From Plantactinospora mayteni (GTDB taxonomy: Bacteria; Actinomycetota; Actinomycetes; Mycobacteriales; Micromonosporaceae), in assembly GCF_016862935.1 (NCBI RefSeq), contig NZ_BONX01000056.1, positions 33,223 through 97,222 on the forward strand: a DNA stretch of 64,000 nucleotides, written 5' to 3'. The notes under the pieces are model-generated. The model ran no database searches. It had not been told where the DNA came from and saw nothing but the letters and a program-made list of their open reading frames with translations. Shown here piece after piece: positions 1 to 8,077 of the stretch. The translations under genes were made by a program, and so were the position numbers. Positions within the stretch are counted from its first letter, which is position 1. Each line of letters opens with the position of its first letter.

Positions 1-44
1 GTGCCGGCATCCCACTCTTCATTCCGCCACCTGTCCAAGCTCCG

Positions 45-1919
45 TCATGTAGATCCGGTCGTCATCACATCCACCAGCGCCTCCGCGTGTTGCCCGAGGC
101 GGAGGTCGCCGATGGTCACGTCCACCGCCAGCCTGGCCCGGCGCTGCGGCGGCCCGCCCACCGTCACCTCGATCTCGATCTCCTCCCGGCCGAGCGGGGG
201 TAGCGAGATCGTCGTGACGTCCGGGACAGCGGTCCAGCCTACCGGCAGCACGAAGCGCAGCACCGCCATTATCGCGGTAGGCCGGGGATTGCCGACAGCG
301 ACGGTGAACCGCGTGACGTTGCCGGTCTCCGCCCGGGAGTAGTACGGCGCGATCCGGGCCAGTACGCCGTCGGCACCGAACTCGTACTCGTCGAGTGGCA
401 GCAGCTCGTGGTGGATCCGGTCGAGTTCCTCCCCCTCGGTGGTGAGCAGGTCGAGGTAGTCGTCGGTGACCCACCTGGGCGCCCAGTGCCCGGAGATCAT
501 CAGGCCGGGGGCCACCCGCCGGTACAGTTCGGCGCTCGCCACGTAGTCACCGATGCGGAACCGGTTCCGGTACTGGTAGTTGAGGATCTCCCGGCGGTCG
601 CCCGGAACGCCCATCCCGACCTGCTGGTCGCCGGTGACCAGCACCTTGACCCCATCGACCACGAACTCGTACGCGGCGGCGTACAGCGTGTGGCCGGGCA
701 GGTCGTGGACCGTGATCTCGTACTCGTGCCAACGGAAGGTCTCGCCGAGCGGAAGTCGACGGTCCACCGGGATCGGGTCGTACCAGATGCACGGCAGATC
801 CTCGACCAGCGGCGCCTCGAGAATCCCGGCCACGTGGGCCGGGGCCCATATCCGCGTGCCCTCCACCTCGCGCAGCAGGTTCATCCCGGCCACGTGGTCG
901 TCATGGTAGTGGGTCGGCAGGGCCACCTCGATCGCCGTGACGCCGTGGTCGCGGCGCAGCGCCGGCAGCGAGGCCAGCCACGGGCGGCGGGACGCCCGGT
1001 CGTTGCCGGCCGGCAGGCCGGTGGTCATGTCGTAGCCGTAGTCGATCACGAGCGCCGCGCCCGTCTCCGACAACAGCACGTAGCTACAGGAGTTGGCGGT
1101 CCGGTTGAGCAGCAGGTGGTCGGTGAGCGGGGTGAACGGGTTGTCCAGGCGGTCCCGCAGGTCCCACGGGTACGGGCGCCGCGAGTCCACGTACCGGCTC
1201 ATCCGCGAGGCGAGCAGTTCGAGGGCGTACCGAGGGTCGTCCATCGGCTCGCCGTGCGCCGGCAGCAACAGGTCCAGTTCACGTTCCACGAGCTGGTAGC
1301 AGCTCAGCACGGTCATCGCCGGACCCTCGTTCTCGGTGTAGGTCCACTGGGTGGAGGCGAGCGACCACACCTTGCCCGGTGCGTAGACGAGGTCGCCGGT
1401 GAAGGCCAGCCGGCGGCCGTCCCGCTCGACGAGGTAGCTGACGGAACCGGTGGTGTGCCCGGGGGTCGGCACCACCTCGACGGTCGTCCCCGCGTACGTC
1501 CGGCGGCGGTACTCCGGCACGACGTCGTGCACCGGCACGGACTCCAGCAACGAGAACCTGTCCTGCCGCAGGTTGTAGTCGTTGTAGAGGGTGCGGCTCT
1601 GCCACATCTCCTCGACGTCGCCGAACAGGTCCCGCTCCACCGGCGGCACGTGGATGCGGATGCCCTCCGCCGCGGCGCGCGGCAGCCCCTGCCCCTGGTC
1701 CCGATGGTGATGGGTCATCAGTACGTCGGTGATCCGGTCGACACCCATCTCGGCCAGGTGGTCGAGGACGATGCCGGAGCCGAAGTCGATGGCGAGCGCG
1801 GTCCGGACCGCCGGGTCGTCCTCCGCCGGCCGGGTCGGGGCGCACACGACGTACACGTTGCAGGTGTCGGTGATCCGGAAGATTCCCGGCGCAAGCTCCG
1901 ACACGGGCGACTCCGTCAT
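45..1919 (-). CDS. Tandem metallo-beta-lactamase-fold hydrolase (two MBL domains plus C-terminal beta domain)
   Basis: The 624-residue protein carries two MBL-fold modules. The first (about 1-250) has the motif THHHRDQ at 69-75, later PGHTTGSV at 153-160, FTGD at 173-176 and PAHGEP at 220-225. The second (about 265-515) has a canonical THYHDDH at 336-342, PGHT and VTGDQQ. The first motif is degenerate: the usual HxHxDH ends in Gln rather than His, so metal binding there may be altered. About 110 C-terminal residues look like a beta-sandwich tail. There is no signal peptide, so the protein is probably cytoplasmic. It is the last gene of the minus-strand operon that begins with the FGGY kinase, 79 bases after the glycosidase. 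MBL proteins in sugar-acid operons are often lactonases or phosphodiesterases; the substrate here is unknown. Confidence 0.8.
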   Translation of the reverse strand: MTESPVSELAPGIFRITDTCNVYVVCAPTRPAEDDPAVRTALAIDFGSGIVLDHLAEMGVDRITDVLMTHHHRDQGQGLPRAAAEGIRIHVPPVERDLFGDVEEMWQSRTLYNDYNLRQDRFSLLESVPVHDVVPEYRRRTYAGTTVEVVPTPGHTTGSVSYLVERDGRRLAFTGDLVYAPGKVWSLASTQWTYTENEGPAMTVLSCYQLVERELDLLLPAHGEPMDDPRYALELLASRMSRYVDSRRPYPWDLRDRLDNPFTPLTDHLLLNRTANSCSYVLLSETGAALVIDYGYDMTTGLPAGNDRASRRPWLASLPALRRDHGVTAIEVALPTHYHDDHVAGMNLLREVEGTRIWAPAHVAGILEAPLVEDLPCIWYDPIPVDRRLPLGETFRWHEYEITVHDLPGHTLYAAAYEFVVDGVKVLVTGDQQVGMGVPGDRREILNYQYRNRFRIGDYVASAELYRRVAPGLMISGHWAPRWVTDDYLDLLTTEGEELDRIHHELLPLDEYEFGADGVLARIAPYYSRAETGNVTRFTVAVGNPRPTAIMAVLRFVLPVGWTAVPDVTTISLPPLGREEIEIEVTVGGPPQRRARLAVDVTIGDLRLGQHAEALVDVMTTGST

Positions 1920-1998
1920 GTCGCGTATGGTACCGATCCCATGTCAGCGCCGGAAGGACGGCCGCTCTCACCATCACAAGCGGCAGGCTGGCAGGGAC

Positions 1999-3906
1999 TT
2001 AGCCGACTGATAACGTTCCCACTGCTTGGTTCGAGGAGGACGACGTCGCGCCCCGCTCCGCCGACGCCGTCCGGCTCGCCCGGTAGTCCCGCCAGGTCGA
2101 CGCGACCAGCGCCAGGTCGTGACCGGTCAACTCCTCCCCCGACTGGTCGATGCGGTCCGCGTAGTAGAGCGCGGGAACCCCGAGCCGGCTCTGCGTCATC
2201 ACGTACGAGCGCCACTGCGCCACGTCCGCGATGGGCCACTGGTCGGTGTCGACGAGATGGCCGGGCAGGCTCGCCGCGACGACGGCGTGCCGGAAGGCGA
2301 GCTGGTCCACGGCCGGGACGATCGCGCCGCGCGGGTCGCGTTCGAGGATGTCGTTGAGCCGGATCATGTCGCAGACGTCCCCGAAGCCGGGGTGCGGGGT
2401 GTGGGTGACCACCAGGGCGTCCGGCTTGGCGGCTTTCGCCGCCTGGTACAACGTCGCCAGCATCCGGTGCAGCGCCGCGATTCCCCACGGCGCGTCCGGC
2501 GGGGCGCCGGGCCGGCGCAGCCCCCGCCCGGCCGGCGCGCGCTGGGTGAAGTCGACCTTGAAACCGTCCGCGTCCAGGCCGTCCGGACCGAGCAGCCGGG
2601 TGACGATGTCGGTCAGGTGACCGAGGTACCCGGGACTGCCCGGATCGGCGGCGACGGGTGTCCCGCCCGGGTCGGTCACGCACTCCGGCACCGGCAGGCC
2701 GGTCGGGTCCCACGCCTTCCACCACAGCAGGACGCGCTGGCCGGCGGCGTGCCGCTCGGCGATCCAGCCGCGCAGGTCCGGCCAGCGCTCGGGGTCCGGC
2801 TCGGCGGTGCCGTACGCCAGTTGCCAGCGGTCGTCGACGACCACCGTGCCGGGGACCACGCCGTGCTCGGCCAGCCGGCCCAGCCAGCCGTCGTACCGGT
2901 CCTGCCGGGCCAGGTCGAAGGCGACGGGCAGCACGTCCGGTACGACGGCCGGGCCGGGTTCCACCAGGTACCCCGAACGGGGCGTCGGCAGGTCCGGGAC
3001 GCGCGCGGCGGCACACTGCGCCCCCCAGCCGCAGAAGATCGGCTCGGTCCACCAGTCGGCGGGAGTGGTGGCGGGCCCGGCCGGCGCGAAGCCGCGCTCC
3101 ACCAGGTCCGCCCGGTACGCGGCCAGCCCGACCCAGGGATCGGCGGCCGGCCGCAGCACCAGCGTGGGGGTGACGAACTCCCCGCTCACCTCGGTGTGGC
3201 CGTCGTAGTCCAGTTCGAGCAGGAACCCGTCGTCCAGCGGGGCGTACCGCAGTTCGGTGAAGCGCAGGTCGTCGACGGCGGCCAGCAGACCGGCCGAGAG
3301 CCAGCCGCCGGCCGGTACGTGGGTGGCGTGCCCGGCCGGCTCGCGGCCGAACGCCAGGCACAGCGGCGGCGGGGAGAAGATCCCGTGCAGCCGTCCGGCG
3401 GACGCGTCGCCGACGATGCCGAGCGCCACACCGGCGGACGCGGCCCGGACCACCTGGATCGGCTCGGTCGGCGTCGGGTTGAACACCGAGGCGAACCCGA
3501 CCGAGGAGCGGAACGTCCCACACGCCCCGGAGGACAGGAACGCCCGGCCGCCCAGCAGCCGTACCTCGCCGAGGGTGCCGGTGCCCTCGACCCGTGCCGT
3601 CACCTCGATCCGGTCCTCGAAACAGCGCAACAGCACCGACTTGGCCGACCAGGCGGTGCTCCGGCAGGCCACCTCTATCTCGACCACGTCCTCGCCGTCG
3701 CACCGGCCCGGGGACACCCGCGGTTCGCCGATGTCGTAAGACTCGTCCGGCAGGTCGGTGCGATCCACCGAGGCGAGCAGGCTCAACCGGGACCAGATCC
3801 GGCCGTCCGGGTCGGCGAGCGTCGCTGCGGGTTGCCCGCCGGGTAGCTGCAACAGGTAGCCGGCCGCCGTGACGGTGTGGCTGCCGGGCCCGTGGGTGAG
3901 TCGCAT
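1999..3906 (-). CDS. Glycoside hydrolase, clan GH-D type (GH36/GH31-like TIM barrel)
   Basis: The protein has 635 residues. About 270 N-terminal residues form a beta-rich domain, followed by a TIM barrel in which VVVDDRWQ (356-363), LLWWKAWDP (393-401) and DADGFKVDF (445-453) resemble the strand-end motifs of alpha-galactosidase and alpha-glucosidase superfamily enzymes. Asp452 of KVD is the natural nucleophile candidate. There is no signal peptide, so it should act on imported oligosaccharides. A GAGGAGAC ribosome-binding site precedes the ATG. It sits 47 bases downstream of the racemase-like gene in one operon with kinase and aldolase. I cannot assign a CAZy family or substrate. It does not match the sulfoquinovosidase motif I remember, even though the neighbouring aldolase is YihT-like. 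Confidence 0.72.
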   Translation of the reverse strand: MRLTHGPGSHTVTAAGYLLQLPGGQPAATLADPDGRIWSRLSLLASVDRTDLPDESYDIGEPRVSPGRCDGEDVVEIEVACRSTAWSAKSVLLRCFEDRIEVTARVEGTGTLGEVRLLGGRAFLSSGACGTFRSSVGFASVFNPTPTEPIQVVRAASAGVALGIVGDASAGRLHGIFSPPPLCLAFGREPAGHATHVPAGGWLSAGLLAAVDDLRFTELRYAPLDDGFLLELDYDGHTEVSGEFVTPTLVLRPAADPWVGLAAYRADLVERGFAPAGPATTPADWWTEPIFCGWGAQCAAARVPDLPTPRSGYLVEPGPAVVPDVLPVAFDLARQDRYDGWLGRLAEHGVVPGTVVVDDRWQLAYGTAEPDPERWPDLRGWIAERHAAGQRVLLWWKAWDPTGLPVPECVTDPGGTPVAADPGSPGYLGHLTDIVTRLLGPDGLDADGFKVDFTQRAPAGRGLRRPGAPPDAPWGIAALHRMLATLYQAAKAAKPDALVVTHTPHPGFGDVCDMIRLNDILERDPRGAIVPAVDQLAFRHAVVAASLPGHLVDTDQWPIADVAQWRSYVMTQSRLGVPALYYADRIDQSGEELTGHDLALVASTWRDYRASRTASAERGATSSSSNQAVGTLSVG

Positions 3907-3953
3907 GGGGGTGTCTCCTCGATAAGGGGTCAGGCGCGGTCAGCCGTACGGGG

Positions 3954-4661
3954 TCACCGCAGGGGGCTTTCGGTGATGGCCCGCAGCAACGACGCCACGC
4001 CACCGGCCGGGGAACTGAGCACCGGAACCGGCACGTCGACGAGCGCCGCCGCGCGGGCCATCGACGCCTGGGCCAGCACGACCACGTCCGCACCGGCCGC
4101 GGCCCGCTCGACGGTCGCCGCGACCAGCGACTCCGCGTGTTCCCGGTCGCCCCGGTGGTGCGCCTCGGCCGCGCCCGCGACGAGTTCGGCGGCCACCTCG
4201 ACCGAGCGGTGCGTGGCGGTCGTGGGCCGGTGTGCACTCGCGGCCCGCTCCACCAGCCGACCGGTCGGCCCGAGCGTCGAGGCGAGCGTGGCGAGCACCG
4301 CGATCCGGCCCCGCGCGCCGGGCCGGGTGGCGATCTCCGCCGCTTCGTCGGCCATCGTCGCGTCCACCCGGATCACCGGTACGCCGACCCGCTCGGCGGC
4401 TGCCTCCGTCGCCTCGCCGATCGAGGAGCAGGTGACCAGCACGGCGCTTGCCCCGGCCGATTCGAGGTACCGGACGTGGGCGAGCACGGCGTCCCGTACG
4501 GCCGGGGTGACGCCGTCGCGGCGCGCGGTGTCGAGTAGCCAGGCGTCGGCGAGGTGGATCCGCCGCAGGTCGGTGGCCGAGGTACGGACCAGGTCGTCGA
4601 AGGTGGCGGCCAGGGCCGGCACGGTGTGCAGCAGTCCGGCCGCCAGGGCCTGGCCGCTCAT
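3954..4661 (-). CDS. Aspartate/glutamate racemase superfamily protein
   Basis: The start at 4661 gives 235 residues and an ATGA overlap with the upstream aldolase stop; an open frame continues upstream but only as a shadow of the aldolase. VTCSS (76-80) supplies the first conserved cysteine, Cys78. The second catalytic cysteine, normally in a VLGCTH-like motif, is replaced: the matching segment reads VVLAQASMA (194-202). With only one cysteine the protein is unlikely to be a classical two-base racemase. It may be an isomerase, lyase or decarboxylase relative, as seen in AroM-like and maleate-isomerase branches. Its position between aldolase and glycosidase suggests a role in the same sugar or sugar-acid pathway. 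Confidence 0.75.
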   Translation of the reverse strand: MSGQALAAGLLHTVPALAATFDDLVRTSATDLRRIHLADAWLLDTARRDGVTPAVRDAVLAHVRYLESAGASAVLVTCSSIGEATEAAAERVGVPVIRVDATMADEAAEIATRPGARGRIAVLATLASTLGPTGRLVERAASAHRPTTATHRSVEVAAELVAGAAEAHHRGDREHAESLVAATVERAAAGADVVVLAQASMARAAALVDVPVPVLSSPAGGVASLLRAITESPLR

Positions 4662-5560
4662 GCCTTCCGCCAGGGGGTCGCCTCGCGGTCGACCACGTCG
4701 ACGAGCCGTTCGAGCCGGGGCACCGAGATCTCGGCGAGCGCCTGGTCCAGGTCCGGCCGGCCGACCACGTCGCTCCACAGCGCCCGGCCGGCCAGGAATC
4801 CGCTGGCACCGCCCTGGCACGCCGCGCGGACCGCGCCGAGGAAGTCGGCCCGGTCGACGCCCTGGGAGAGCACCACCCACGGCCCGGCGATGGCGGAGCC
4901 GAGGGCCTCGGACGCGCGCCGGAGTTCGGCCAGGGTGCCCTTGCCCCGGCGCGGCACCTGCGCCTTGTAGAGGCTCGGCCGGAGCGGGGAGAGTTCCCGG
5001 GCCGCATCGAGAATGGACTCGTCCTCGTCCCATCGGCCGGTCGCCCGCTCCTCCGGGGTGGGCCGGACGACCGGTTCGAGCACCGACAGCACCCCCCGTC
5101 CGGCGGCGAGCGCGACGAACCGGCGGGCCAGTTCGACGCGTTGCTCGCGGCGGGCGTCGCGGCGCCAGAGCAGCAACAGCTTGATCGCCCGTACGCCGGT
5201 GAGGTCGAACTCGGGCGCGGCGACGACCTCGTCCAGCCAGGTTTCCTCGACCGGCTGGCCGGGTTCCTGGGCCAAGCCGTCGGCCGCGAGGATCAGGCCG
5301 CAGTCGTCGGGCAGCATCCCGGCGCGGATCTGTTCAAATCCGAACGTTCGGTCGACGAGGAAGCCGGAGGCCCGGGGGCCGAGTGCGCGGGCGACGGCCG
5401 TCTTGAAGGCGATCATCCGGTCGTCGTCCGGCCGGCCCGCCCCGGCGTCGGCGAACATGGTGCGCAGGCTCTCCCGCTGGTCCATTGCCACCATCGCGAA
5501 TCCGCCTGACGGGCGGGCGATGGCGTCGAGGGTCGGGGGAGGGCTACCCGTTTCGGTCAC
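4658..5560 (-). CDS. Class I aldolase, YihT/LacD-like (ketose-1-phosphate or bisphosphate aldolase)
   Basis: A GTG start at 5560 with AGGAGGAG just upstream gives 300 residues. The N-terminus GGFAMVAMDQRESLRTMF (19-36), the segments KLLLLWRRD (127-135), SVLEPVVRP (159-167) and ASGFLAGRALWS (252-263) closely resemble what I recall of YihT, the sulfofructose-1-phosphate aldolase, and the related tagatose-bisphosphate aldolases. SLYKAQ (196-201) puts Lys199 in the Schiff-base position. The reaction expected is cleavage of a phosphorylated ketose to dihydroxyacetone phosphate plus an aldehyde. It overlaps the upstream kinase by 17 bases and the downstream racemase-like gene by 4, so translation is coupled. 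YihT-like enzymes also act on non-sulfonated sugars, so sulfosugar use is only a possibility. Confidence 0.85.
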   Translation of the reverse strand: MTETGSPPPTLDAIARPSGGFAMVAMDQRESLRTMFADAGAGRPDDDRMIAFKTAVARALGPRASGFLVDRTFGFEQIRAGMLPDDCGLILAADGLAQEPGQPVEETWLDEVVAAPEFDLTGVRAIKLLLLWRRDARREQRVELARRFVALAAGRGVLSVLEPVVRPTPEERATGRWDEDESILDAARELSPLRPSLYKAQVPRRGKGTLAELRRASEALGSAIAGPWVVLSQGVDRADFLGAVRAACQGGASGFLAGRALWSDVVGRPDLDQALAEISVPRLERLVDVVDREATPWRKA

Positions 5561-7124
5561 GTGATCTCTCCTCCTGGTCGGTCGCCTCGGCAGTGCTGGC
5601 CCCGGTGCCGGTCGCCGCCGCCACGAACCGGGCGAACGGCTGGTCGTAGTCGACGCCCGCACCCGCCACCGCCGGCCCGGGCCGCCAGTCCAGGGCCGGC
5701 ACCACCGGCCCGACCCGGTGCGCCCGGACCGCGGCGACCAGGGCCGCACCCGCCGCCACCGGCTCGTCGGCCGGGACCACGCGCAGCGCGTCGGTGAGGA
5801 CGTGTGCCTTGATCCGGACCCACGCCGGGTTGCCCGCGACCGCCCCGCCGAGCAGGGTCACCGTCCCCGGCCCGGTACGCCCGGCGAGCCGGGCCTGTTC
5901 ACGCAGCATCCAGCGGGTCTGTAGGCAGAGCCCTTCGAGCATCGCCCGAGCGAGGTCGGCCGGGGTGTGCGCCGGTCGGCGCCCGAGTATCCGCAGTCGG
6001 GCGGCAGGGTCCGGCGCCGGCGCCTGCCGCCCGCGCAGGTAGGGGAGGACGATGACGTCGCTCGGACGATCGCCCGATTCGAGTACCCGGCCGAACAGTT
6101 CCGCCGCCGTCACACCGGCCGACTCGTGTGCCAGCCACCAGCCGACGGTGGCACCGGCACTGGACGACCCGGCGAGGATCGCCCGATGCCGACCGCTGAC
6201 CGGTACGACGCTGCTCATCCCGGCGCGGGCCACCTCGATCGGGTCGGGGGCACCCGCGACGACGGAGAGCACCGCCTCGGCCGTACCGAGCGAGTCGGCG
6301 ACGTCGCCGGGCTCCCGCACGCCCCCGGCGTACGCGCCGACGGGATGGTCGTGGCCGGCCACCACGACGGGTGTCCCGGCCCGCAGCCCGCAGGCGACGA
6401 AGTCGGGATCGCGTAGCGGGGCGGCGGCCCCGTCGGGGGGTACGACGGTGGGCAACTGCTCGGGGCGCAGCCCCACCTCGGCCAGCAGGTCCGCGTCGAA
6501 GCCGTCCGGCACCGGCCGGCCGGGATCGGGCAGGCGGTAGGCCATCGTCCGGCCGGCGAGCGTGTGGTCGGTGCAGAGGCGCCCGGTGAGTAGGTGGCAG
6601 ACGAGGTCCGCTGCCCCTGCCCAGGCGGCCATCTCCGTCCACTGGTCCGGGCGGTTGGCGCGCAGCCAGGCCCAGGTGGCCAGCGGCACCTTCCCGGTCG
6701 GCCGTACGCCGGTGGCCGCGACCAGGTGGTCCCGGCCGAGCCGCCGGGACAGTTCGTCCGCCTCGGCCCCGGCCGGATGACTGTTCCAGCGCAACCACGG
6801 CCCGAGCGGTTCTCCGGACCGGCCGAGCGGCACGCCCGTCTCGGCCATCGAAGCGATGCCCACGGCGTCCGGCGCTGGCGCCCCGCGCAACACCTGCCGA
6901 AGCAGTGCGAGCAGCACCGGCTTGACCGCGTCCGGCTCGGGCGTGGGGGCCGAGGCGAGGGCGCGCACCCGTACGCCCGACTCGTCGACCGCGACCAGGG
7001 CGGCTTTGGTGTTGGTCGTCCCGAGGTCGATGCCGACGCTGAGGAAGGGCGCTCCGGCGCGGCCGGGCGGTTCGTCCGGCCGCCCGGGAGCGGTTGCGTC
7101 GGGCTGACGCGGGCCCCCATTCAC
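5544..7124 (-). CDS. FGGY-family carbohydrate kinase
   Basis: I chose the GTG at 7124 (526 residues). The open frame continues upstream into the divergent regulator, but the FGGY fold starts only at about residue 28 with SVGIDLGTTNTK (29-40), the phosphate-1 ATP-binding motif. VVVAGHDHPVGAYAGG (253-268) carries the catalytic base Asp259, and LLGGAVAGNP with its flanks forms the adenosine region. The enzyme should phosphorylate a sugar or polyol in the cytoplasm using ATP. It is the promoter-proximal gene of the minus-strand operon with aldolase, racemase-like protein, glycosidase and MBL protein, so it probably supplies the phosphosugar cleaved by the next gene. The exact sugar is not evident. 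Confidence 0.88.
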   Translation of the reverse strand: MNGGPRQPDATAPGRPDEPPGRAGAPFLSVGIDLGTTNTKAALVAVDESGVRVRALASAPTPEPDAVKPVLLALLRQVLRGAPAPDAVGIASMAETGVPLGRSGEPLGPWLRWNSHPAGAEADELSRRLGRDHLVAATGVRPTGKVPLATWAWLRANRPDQWTEMAAWAGAADLVCHLLTGRLCTDHTLAGRTMAYRLPDPGRPVPDGFDADLLAEVGLRPEQLPTVVPPDGAAAPLRDPDFVACGLRAGTPVVVAGHDHPVGAYAGGVREPGDVADSLGTAEAVLSVVAGAPDPIEVARAGMSSVVPVSGRHRAILAGSSSAGATVGWWLAHESAGVTAAELFGRVLESGDRPSDVIVLPYLRGRQAPAPDPAARLRILGRRPAHTPADLARAMLEGLCLQTRWMLREQARLAGRTGPGTVTLLGGAVAGNPAWVRIKAHVLTDALRVVPADEPVAAGAALVAAVRAHRVGPVVPALDWRPGPAVAGAGVDYDQPFARFVAAATGTGASTAEATDQEERSRDRNG

Positions 7125-7135
7125 CGAGCCATTGT

Positions 7136-7149
7136 GTTCGCTATCGAAC
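7136..7149. promoter_or_regulatory. Candidate DeoR operator, GTTCG-N4-CGAAC
   Basis: A perfect 5-bp inverted repeat (GTTCG, 4-base spacer CTAT, CGAAC) lies 11 bases upstream of the kinase GTG, in the only gap between the divergent kinase and DeoR genes. A related half site CGAATGTTC follows at about 7163. Binding by the adjacent DeoR protein is inferred from position. Confidence 0.45.
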
Positions 7150-7213
7150 GAACTGGTCAACCTCGAATGTTCAGAGATTGACAGATCGACGGCCTGGGGA
7201 CTTTCATGGACGG

Positions 7214-8077
7214 GTGCGCTACACCCAGGCACCCGAGCGGCGCCGAGAGCTGCTGCGCCGGGTGGGCGAGATGGGCTATGTCTCCTCGACCGAAGCGGCG
7301 GCGGCGCTGGGTGTTTCGGAGATGACCATCCGCCGCGACCTCCGACAGCTTGCCGCCGAAGGGCTGGTGAACCGGGTCGCTGGCGGCGCGAGCATCCCGT
7401 CACCCACGGCCGGCCTGCCGTTCGAGCAGCGACGGGTGGCGGCGCCAGCGGAGAAGGCGGCGCTCGCCCGGGCCACCGTGCCGCTTGTCCGGTCCGAAGC
7501 GGTGGTCGCACTCGACGCCGGCACCACCGTCGCCGCCCTTGCCGCCCGGCTGCCCGGCGGTCACACCGTGGTGACGCACTCCGTCCCGGTGATCGTGACC
7601 TGTGCCGAACGGGAGGACATCGAGCTGATCGCCCTCGGCGGCAGCTACGATCCGCAGACCCGCTCCTTCACCGGTCCGGTCACCCGGCGAAACCTCGACG
7701 ACCTCGCGGTGGACGTGGCCGTGCTGTCCGCCACGGCGGCGGGGCCGGGCGGTGCCTATTCCGCGAACGCCTCGGACGCCGACACCAAGCGGGCCATGGC
7801 GCGCATCGCCCGTCGCGTCATCCTGCTGCTCGACCACGGCAAGCTCGAGGCACGCGCCCCGATGCGGTTCCTGGACCTGGCGGCGGTGGACGCGGTCGTC
7901 ACCGACGCGGGTGCGACCGCCGAGCAGGTGGCGATGCTGCGCGCGGCGTGCCGGCAGGTGGTGGTGGCACCGTTGACCACCCCGGCCCCGGTCTTGGCCA
8001 CCCCGGCCCCGGCCCCGGCCCCGGCCCCGGCCGCCGTCGCTGGCGATCCGGCGATCGCCCCGGTGGGCGCCCGGTGA
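7214..8077 (+). CDS. DeoR/GlpR-family transcriptional repressor
   Basis: A GTG start at 7214 gives 287 residues beginning just before the DeoR helix-turn-helix (about 8-60; ALGVSEMTIRRDLRQLAAEG is the recognition segment). The effector domain resembles a ribose-5-phosphate-isomerase fold, with LDAGTTVAALAARL and LLDHGKLEARAP. DeoR repressors usually sense a phosphorylated sugar, here plausibly the product of the divergent kinase. The C-terminal 30 or so residues are an unusual Pro-Ala run encoded by tandem CCCCGG repeats and are unlikely to belong to the fold. The stop overlaps the GTG of the downstream DUF1537 kinase (GTGA), so both kinases flank and share this regulator. Confidence 0.88.
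   Translation: MRYTQAPERRRELLRRVGEMGYVSSTEAAAALGVSEMTIRRDLRQLAAEGLVNRVAGGASIPSPTAGLPFEQRRVAAPAEKAALARATVPLVRSEAVVALDAGTTVAALAARLPGGHTVVTHSVPVIVTCAEREDIELIALGGSYDPQTRSFTGPVTRRNLDDLAVDVAVLSATAAGPGGAYSANASDADTKRAMARIARRVILLLDHGKLEARAPMRFLDLAAVDAVVTDAGATAEQVAMLRAACRQVVVAPLTTPAPVLATPAPAPAPAPAAVAGDPAIAPVGAR
8001..8030 (+). repeat. Five tandem CCCCGG hexamers
   Basis: Five perfect copies of CCCCGG encode Pro-Ala dipeptides near the 3' end of the DeoR gene, with a further partial pair 10-20 bases upstream. Such a tract can change in length by slippage and would then alter the tail, or frameshift it next to the GTGA junction. Confidence 0.85.

Noticed and set aside
408..2357. Long plus-strand open frame opposite the MBL gene
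   Set aside because: Its translation is the low-complexity Arg/Val/Gly type expected from the antisense of a high-GC gene, and it has no family motif or credible ribosome-binding site.
1916..4237. 773-codon minus-strand frame overlapping the glycosidase
   Set aside because: It is a shifted-frame shadow of the glycosidase and racemase-like genes, whose motifs lie in the other frames.
4658..5560. Calling the first locus a sulfoquinovose operon
   Set aside because: Only the aldolase is YihT-like. The kinase is FGGY rather than the PfkB type and no sulfoquinovosidase, isomerase or sulfolactaldehyde enzyme is seen.
7132..8073. N-terminal extension of the DUF1537 kinase through the DeoR gene
   Set aside because: The kinase fold begins at the GTG at 8074. 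The upstream part of that frame is an Arg-rich shadow of the DeoR coding frame.
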